Positions 59,712 through 64,000 of a stretch of 64,000 nucleotides of DNA are shown one piece after another (the stretch's first letter is position 1; every line of letters starts with the position of its first letter). The DNA is from CAZWTD01 sp964637345 (GTDB lineage: Bacteria > Patescibacteriota > Patescibacteriia > HK-STAS-PATE-3): the NCBI GenBank assembly GCA_964637345.1, contig CAZWTD010000002.1, positions 1-64,000 on the forward strand. The letters run 5' to 3'. The notes below the pieces were generated by a model. The model ran no database searches. It was given only the letters and a program-made list of their open reading frames with translations, and was not told the DNA's origin. The translations under genes were made by a program, and so were the position numbers.

Positions 59712-59740
59712 TTGTTCGGTATGAGCTTTTTTTATATACT
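59712..59740 (+). promoter_or_regulatory. Promoter of the ABC exporter operon
   Basis: TTGTTC (59712-59717), 17 bp, TATACT (59735-59740). Leader of about 24 nt to ATG 59770; no Shine-Dalgarno. Confidence 0.6.
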
Positions 59741-59769
59741 ATCAGCTCACTGTCAATTTTCATTCATGT

Positions 59770-60687
59770 ATGGCTGATATTATTGAAGTAAAGGATCTAA
59801 CGAAGCGCTACGGGGACTTTACCGCGGTTGACGGTATCTCCTTTTCTGTTCGTACCGGAGAAACGTTCGGTATCCTCGGTCCGAACGGGGCCGGGAAGAC
59901 GACCACGCTGGAAATGCTCGAAGGCCTGAAAAGCATTAGCTCCGGACAAGCAACGCTTGATGGTCACAACGTTCAACGTGAGGCCCGCTTAGTAAAATCG
60001 CTTATTGGCGTTCAGCTCCAGGCTTCGTCCTTCTTCGATGGATTAAACCTTAAGGAGCTGCTCGAAACTTTCGGTTCGCTTTATGGGCGGAAGGTTGATG
60101 CGATGGCGCTTCTTCGAGACGTTCAACTTGAGGAAAAAGCGAAAAATCTTGTCCGTGAACTCTCGGGCGGCCAAAAGCAGCGCCTCTCGATCGCCGTCGC
60201 GCTGGTGAATGATCCGAAGGTGCTCTTCCTTGATGAACCGACGACCGGCCTAGACCCGCAGGCTCGCCGAAATCTCTGGGACCTCATTACGGAGATCAAA
60301 GGACGAGGCAAGACGATTGTCCTGACAACCCATTACATGGAAGAGGCGGAAGTGCTTTGCGACCGAATTGCAATCATGGATCACGCAAAGATCATCGCAC
60401 TTGATACGCCGCTCAAGCTTCTCAAGCAAGCGGACGTCGATTCAACGATTGAGTTCCATTTCGATGGAGCGTGTACCGAGGATCGGCTTAAAGCGCTTCC
60501 CGGCGTAACCGAAGCGAAGCAAGAAGACCACTCCTTCCGCGTCCTAACTCGGGATCCGGAGCAAGCGCTCCCTGCGCTCTTCGCCTACGAAAAGGAAGTC
60601 GGCTTCACGTTGTCCAACCTTCAGCTTCGTCAGGCAACGCTCGAAGACGTGTTCCTGAAGTTCACCGGCCGAAGCCTCCGCGACTAA
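59770..60687 (+). CDS. ABC transporter ATP-binding protein (DrrA-type exporter)
   Basis: 305 aa. Walker A GPNGAGKTT (37-45), Q-loop in LIGVQLQ, signature LSGGQKQR (about 135), Walker B VLFLDEPTTGLDPQ, H-loop TTHYM. A C-terminal extension (about 225-305) like the DrrA/daunorubicin family. It pairs with the permease that starts 10 nt later. Substrate unknown; drugs, lipids or polysaccharides are all possible. Confidence 0.92.
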   Translation: MADIIEVKDLTKRYGDFTAVDGISFSVRTGETFGILGPNGAGKTTTLEMLEGLKSISSGQATLDGHNVQREARLVKSLIGVQLQASSFFDGLNLKELLETFGSLYGRKVDAMALLRDVQLEEKAKNLVRELSGGQKQRLSIAVALVNDPKVLFLDEPTTGLDPQARRNLWDLITEIKGRGKTIVLTTHYMEEAEVLCDRIAIMDHAKIIALDTPLKLLKQADVDSTIEFHFDGACTEDRLKALPGVTEAKQEDHSFRVLTRDPEQALPALFAYEKEVGFTLSNLQLRQATLEDVFLKFTGRSLRD

Positions 60688-60697
60688 CCTTACGACC

Positions 60698-61816
60698 ATG
60701 ACGCAACGGATTCATACCATCCCAAAACTCACCCTCGGCGCATTGAAGATGTTTATCCGGAATAAGCAGTCGCTCTTCTTTACGCTCTTCATGCCCTTTA
60801 TCATCATGACGATTTTCGGCTTAATCGGCTTTGATAAGCCGATGAAGATCGATATCGGGGTTGTGACGAACTCACCGACGGCCGAAACGACGGAATTCGT
60901 CGAACAGCTTAAGGCGATCGAGGCCTTTGTCGTTCATACGGGAGCGATTGACGATGAGCGTACCGCGTTGGAGAAAGGCGATCGAACAGTCGTTCTCCAG
61001 GTTCCCGATGCCTTGATGCCAAACCGATCGGGGCAGCCCGGCGCGCTAACTCCCCAGACGCTGACGGTTTTCACGAATGACCAGCAGCCGCAGCAAGTTC
61101 AGACTGCGCTAACGATTCTCAATCAGATTCTCGATAAGACGACCTTGGCCGCGGTTCAGGCTCCGACTTTGTTCACGATTGCTACGGAGAGTATTAGCAC
61201 GCGGAATATCCGCTACATCGACTTCCTCTTGCCGGGGATTGTCGGCATGTCGATTATGCAGATGGCGGTGTTTTCGGTCGCTTTCGTGTTCGCCGACTAT
61301 AAAGAGAAGGGGATTCTGAAGCGGCTTGTCGCAACCCCGATGAAGCCCTTTCAGTTCGTGACCGCGAATGTGATTACCCGGCTTCTCGTCGCGATTCTTC
61401 AGACTGCGGTTCTGATTGCGCTCGGCGTCCTCCTCTATAAGTCGACGGTCGTTGGATCCTACTGGCTCATCCTCCTCATTTCGATTCTTGGCGGAACGAT
61501 GTTCTTGGGGCTCGGATTTACGATCTCCGGACTTGCGAAAACGGTTGAGGCGGTTCCGGCGATTGCCAACCTCATTGTCTTCCCGATGCTCTTCCTCGGC
61601 GGAACCTTTTTCCCGCTGACGAGCATGCCGGATTGGCTTCAGCATGTCGTGACCTTCCTGCCGCTCCAGTATTTCACTGACGCCTTGCGTCAGGTTATGA
61701 CGCAGGGAGCCGGGATCGGCGCGATTGCGCACGATCTCTATTGGATGATCGGCTGGTCGGTTGTTATGGTTGTTCTCGCGAATTTCACCTTTAGTCTCGA
61801 GGAGAAGCGCGTCTAA
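60698..61816 (+). CDS. ABC-2 type transporter permease
   Basis: 372 aa. One N-terminal helix (25-45), an extracytoplasmic domain (50-175), then five helices at about 175-372 with the ABC-2 pattern (FLLPGIVGMSIMQMAVFS, LKRLVATPMKPFQFVTANVITRL, LIVFPMLFLGGTFFPLTSMP). Partner of the preceding ATPase. Followed by a small membrane protein gene. Confidence 0.9.
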   Translation: MTQRIHTIPKLTLGALKMFIRNKQSLFFTLFMPFIIMTIFGLIGFDKPMKIDIGVVTNSPTAETTEFVEQLKAIEAFVVHTGAIDDERTALEKGDRTVVLQVPDALMPNRSGQPGALTPQTLTVFTNDQQPQQVQTALTILNQILDKTTLAAVQAPTLFTIATESISTRNIRYIDFLLPGIVGMSIMQMAVFSVAFVFADYKEKGILKRLVATPMKPFQFVTANVITRLLVAILQTAVLIALGVLLYKSTVVGSYWLILLISILGGTMFLGLGFTISGLAKTVEAVPAIANLIVFPMLFLGGTFFPLTSMPDWLQHVVTFLPLQYFTDALRQVMTQGAGIGAIAHDLYWMIGWSVVMVVLANFTFSLEEKRV

Positions 61817-61850
61817 CTATTTGAAGTTTTATTCTTCACGCTCAACGCGT

Positions 61851-62084
61851 ATGACCGAAGAATTCCGCGTCAACGGCGAACAGCTCGTTGCCAAAGTGAA
61901 GGAGATTATCCACGAAGGAAACGTTCGTCGGATTATCCTAAAGCAGGACGACAAGACTCTACTCGAAATTCCGGTTACCTGGGCGGCGGTTGGGGCGATT
62001 CTCGCGCCGGTTCTCGCTGCGGTCGGAGCGCTCGCTGCGCTCGTGACAGAGTGCACAATCGTGGTCGAGAAGCGTGATGAATGA
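61851..62084 (+). CDS. Small DUF4342-like membrane protein
   Basis: 77 aa. Soluble N-terminal part (residues 1-40, FRVNGEQLVAKVKEIIHEGNVRRIILKQDDKTLLEIP), then one hydrophobic Ala/Val-rich helix (43-65) and a short tail. DUF4342 proteins have this layout (…GNVRRIxIKxxDGxxLxExPL…). The ATG at 61851 is chosen by length. The following gene starts 7 nt before its stop. Confidence 0.7.
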   Translation: MTEEFRVNGEQLVAKVKEIIHEGNVRRIILKQDDKTLLEIPVTWAAVGAILAPVLAAVGALAALVTECTIVVEKRDE

Positions 62085-62421
62085 ACTCACAAGCAAGCGC
62101 TGCGTGCCGTGTGAAGGCGGGATTCCGCCGGCAACCGATGAGGAAATTGCCCGGCTCCTCCCCCAAGTTTCGGGGTGGGAGGTGCGCGAACTTGAGATCA
62201 ATACGGTCCGAATGAAGTCGCTCCAGAAGCGAATGACCTTCAAAGACTTTCGATCCGCGATGGCGTTCTTGAGAAAAGTTGAAGACCTAGCTGAACAGGA
62301 AGGGCATCATCCGGACTTTTGCGTTCACTACAACAAGGTTGATTTCACGCTCTACACTCATGCGATCAGAGGATTGCATGAAAATGACTTCATCCTCGCG
62401 GCGAAGATAAATTCATTGTAG
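62077..62421 (+). CDS. Pterin-4-alpha-carbinolamine dehydratase-like protein
   Basis: 114 aa. GHHPDFCVHYNKVDFTLYTHAIRGLHENDF (about 80-109) matches the PCD/DCoH motif (GHHPDI…YNKV…LTTHD…GLT..D), with the two adjacent His. In bacteria it recycles pterin cofactors or acts in unknown roles. No pterin-dependent hydroxylase gene is visible here. Start at ATG 62077; a GTG at 62074 is possible. Confidence 0.85.
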   Translation: MNELTSKRCVPCEGGIPPATDEEIARLLPQVSGWEVRELEINTVRMKSLQKRMTFKDFRSAMAFLRKVEDLAEQEGHHPDFCVHYNKVDFTLYTHAIRGLHENDFILAAKINSL

Positions 62422-62507
62422 GAATTAACTCAGGGACTGATTTGTAGTTCTGAAAATAAACGCCTTTGTCTGGGAGGATCTTTTTGTTATTTGTTCTAAC
62501 GATAGGG

Positions 62508-62536
62508 TTGACAATCTCCAAGCTTTAAAGTATGTT
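62508..62536 (+). promoter_or_regulatory. Promoter of the 62592 gene
   Basis: TTGACA (62508-62513), 17 bp, TATGTT (62531-62536). Leader of about 49 nt ending in GGGAGGG. Confidence 0.7.
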
Positions 62537-62591
62537 TTCCTGTCGCCCAAAGTGGGTGTCAAGGAATCCGTCGAACCTGCTGGGAGGGAAA

Positions 62592-63293
62592 ATGGGACGG
62601 AAGAAGTCGCGGAGAAAGGGCAGTTTCAGAAAAGCGAGCTTCGTGATCGCGCTTTTCTGCGCCATGCTCACCTTCGGGATTGTGTTCAATACCACATCGA
62701 GGCGGTCCGTTCCGCCCGGTTCATTACAACCTCACCCTGAGTTTCCTGACTCGCTCCACGAAGCGCTGCTCGATCTCATTGAGCACCACCCCGATCCTCT
62801 CGTTTCAGACACGACGTATGCGCTCTACCGGGCAGGTCGTCTTTCGATCGGCCTTGAAAGTATTGGCAACTCTACTGAAATGGGACGTTTGCAGTTGTAT
62901 CAAACCCCCCGGGGAAGCGTTTTGGGGCTAGTAGTCAATGCCGCGTTTCTCTCTTCTCCGAAGGCGAGCACCTGCAATAAACAGGCCAATATCCTACACG
63001 AGTGCGTTCACGTCCGGCAATTTCTTAAGGGAAGAATAAGCGCAGGCATGCTGAGTGGCCTTGCTCACGGAGAAGATGAGCTTCGCCAATGGTACGAGAG
63101 CGAGGTAGAGGCCCATCAAATCGCAGCTGAGTTTATGATTCGGAACGGCTGCGCCTCTGAGCACGTTACCGCTCAAGCTTTTGCTAACGGTGGGCGCGAT
63201 TCATTGCGTCTAGCTGTGGCCAGAGTTTACTGTAACCCCGATGTCGTATCGCCAGAGGCATATGACATAATCTGGGATCAGGCGAGTAGGTGA
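62592..63293 (+). CDS. Membrane-anchored protein with HExxH motif (possible metallopeptidase)
   Basis: 233 aa. Basic N-terminus, membrane helix (15-33), extracytoplasmic domain. NILHECVHVRQF (133-144) has HExxH (H136, E137, H140), and YESEVEAHQIAAEF (168-181) follows at the distance where a third zinc ligand (E) would be expected, so a zincin fold is plausible. GGGAGGG lies 3 nt before the ATG at 62592. Single-gene unit with its own promoter and a terminator. Confidence 0.65.
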   Translation: MGRKKSRRKGSFRKASFVIALFCAMLTFGIVFNTTSRRSVPPGSLQPHPEFPDSLHEALLDLIEHHPDPLVSDTTYALYRAGRLSIGLESIGNSTEMGRLQLYQTPRGSVLGLVVNAAFLSSPKASTCNKQANILHECVHVRQFLKGRISAGMLSGLAHGEDELRQWYESEVEAHQIAAEFMIRNGCASEHVTAQAFANGGRDSLRLAVARVYCNPDVVSPEAYDIIWDQASR

Positions 63294-63327
63294 TGTTCTT
63301 TTTTCAAGCTTCGAAAAAGGCGAAGCG

Positions 63328-63355
63328 GCCCGCGAATTATCCACGCGGGCTTTTT
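63328..63355 (+). terminator. Intrinsic terminator after the 62592 gene
   Basis: GCCCGCG (63328-63334), loop AATTATCCA, CGCGGGC (63344-63350), then TTTTT. Confidence 0.85.
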
Positions 63356-63450
63356 ATTATTTAAGATGCTCAGCCCAGCGGACTTCGCCTAGTAGAGCGG
63401 CGCCTCATTCGAAACCCCGAGGCCGGTTTTCGTCCCATCGCAGCGCGTGC

Positions 63451-63456
63451 TATACT
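63451..63456 (+). promoter_or_regulatory. -10 element of the cupredoxin gene
   Basis: TATACT preceded by TGC (extended -10). TTTCGT lies 17 bp upstream. About 32 nt to the ATG. Confidence 0.55.
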
Positions 63457-63487
63457 GTTCCTCAATTCATCAGTAAGGAGTTTCCCT

Positions 63488-63994
63488 ATGAGTAAAACCA
63501 TTCTCATACTTACCATTCTCTTCGTTGTCGCTGTAGTCCTCGGTGGCCTCATCTTCGCCCTGAACCAGGGAAGCTCGTCCACGAATGAAAACACGAATAC
63601 GTCGACGAACACCGCAAATCAAAATGCAAGAGTCGGGAACACGAACACCCGAACGAACAGCTCAGCGCAGAATAGCAACACCTCGTCAGCCAATAGCAAT
63701 ACGAATGCCAGCGCGACGACCGAGATTTCCATCACAGATGAGGGGTTTTCTCCAGAGTCGCTGACCGTGAACGCTGGGCAACGAGTCACCTGGACGAATA
63801 CTGACAACATTGTGCATTATGTTGCCCCGAACGACCACCCGAGCCATCAGCGCTACGCCGGTGTTTGGGATGATGACGGATCGGGACGCATCAGCCCAGG
63901 GGAAACCTATTCGATCACGATTTCAACGCCGGGGACCTATCGCTATCACGACCATCTGGATTCGAGCGTGATCGGAACCTTGATTGTCGAATAA
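63488..63994 (+). CDS. Exported cupredoxin-like protein lacking the copper-ligand Cys
   Basis: 168 aa. Signal/anchor helix (4-25), a long Asn/Thr/Ser linker (29-78), then a plastocyanin-type domain (80-168). ITDEGFSPESLTVNAGQRVTWTNTDNIVHYVAPNDHP contains the first His-ligand context (HYV). The second block, YRYHDHLDSSVIGTLIVE, has H-D-H where cupredoxins have C-x-x-H and ends without Met. Type 1 copper binding is therefore doubtful. AAGGAG lies 7 nt before the ATG. Intact gene just before the window edge. Confidence 0.8.
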   Translation: MSKTILILTILFVVAVVLGGLIFALNQGSSSTNENTNTSTNTANQNARVGNTNTRTNSSAQNSNTSSANSNTNASATTEISITDEGFSPESLTVNAGQRVTWTNTDNIVHYVAPNDHPSHQRYAGVWDDDGSGRISPGETYSITISTPGTYRYHDHLDSSVIGTLIVE

Positions 63995-64000
63995 CGCAAA

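Noticed and set aside
1..64000. UGA-as-glycine code (Gracilibacteria/Absconditabacteria)
   Set aside because: Many ATGA overlaps use TGA as a stop and genes show no internal TGA.
1..64000. CRISPR array or prophage
   Set aside because: No regularly spaced repeats, cas, integrase, capsid or terminase genes were seen.

Overview
This window looks like chromosomal DNA of a Patescibacteria/CPR-type bacterium of intermediate GC. That placement is an inference from content: many genes overlap by ATGA or TAATG, several proteins have Asn/Thr-rich linkers, there is an archaeal-type UMP-kinase-like protein, and there are sortase and DUF11 surface proteins. There are also many short membrane or secreted proteins of unknown function. 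UGA is used as a stop throughout, so the code is standard rather than the UGA-Gly code of some CPR lineages. No CRISPR array or prophage is visible. The only clear mobile element is a small REP-associated (RAYT) transposase flanked by hairpins.

Layout. 1-391 is the 3' end of a broken gene. 1.1-6.2 kb holds a membrane protein, an M23-like secreted protein and an envelope trio (small YLDPGSGS protein, methyltransferase, sulfatase). 6.3-9.0 kb holds an MFS transporter with a flavin reductase, and tRNA-Pro. 9.0-10.25 kb is a Fur-family regulator with a ZIP metal transporter and a palindromic operator. 10.3-12.8 kb is an isoprenoid carrier operon (polyprenyl synthase, UppS, PAP2 phosphatase). 12.8-18.6 kb holds YibE/F, RarA, DedA, a response regulator, Fpg and UppP. 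18.7-26.1 kb, on the minus strand, is a five-gene sortase/surface-protein cluster.

26.4-30.4 kb holds ManC, MltG, a UMP kinase and the L10-L7/L12 operon with its leader RNA. 30.5-38.0 kb holds a PP2C-like/beta-propeller protein, a winged-helix regulator, TsaB-like, a Y-family polymerase, LexA and a UvrD-type helicase. 38.1-39.2 kb carries two lineage-specific genes with strong Shine-Dalgarno sites. 39.4-44.9 kb is the division/cell-wall cluster mraZ-rsmH-ftsL-ftsI-(structured insert)-murF. 44.9-50.0 kb holds an asparaginase-like/deoxyribosyltransferase-like/DUF2207 operon and a PspC/LiaF-like pair. 50-64 kb mixes RAYT, YgjP protease, a DUF218-like protein, Dtd, MutY, XseAB, a VIT1-like transporter, an ABC exporter, a PCD-like enzyme and a cupredoxin.

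Regulation can be read unusually well. Many promoters have a TTGNNN -35 and a -10 of the form TANACT (often TATACT). At least nine genes start only 6-9 nt after the -10, which predicts leaderless mRNAs. A second group of mostly lineage-specific genes has strong Shine-Dalgarno sites, long leaders and GC-rich terminators. Two repressors (LexA and the Fur-family protein) have repeat or palindrome operators inside the -35/-10 spacer of their own promoters. The LexA-type repeat recurs at the start codon of a Y-family polymerase that has lost a catalytic aspartate.
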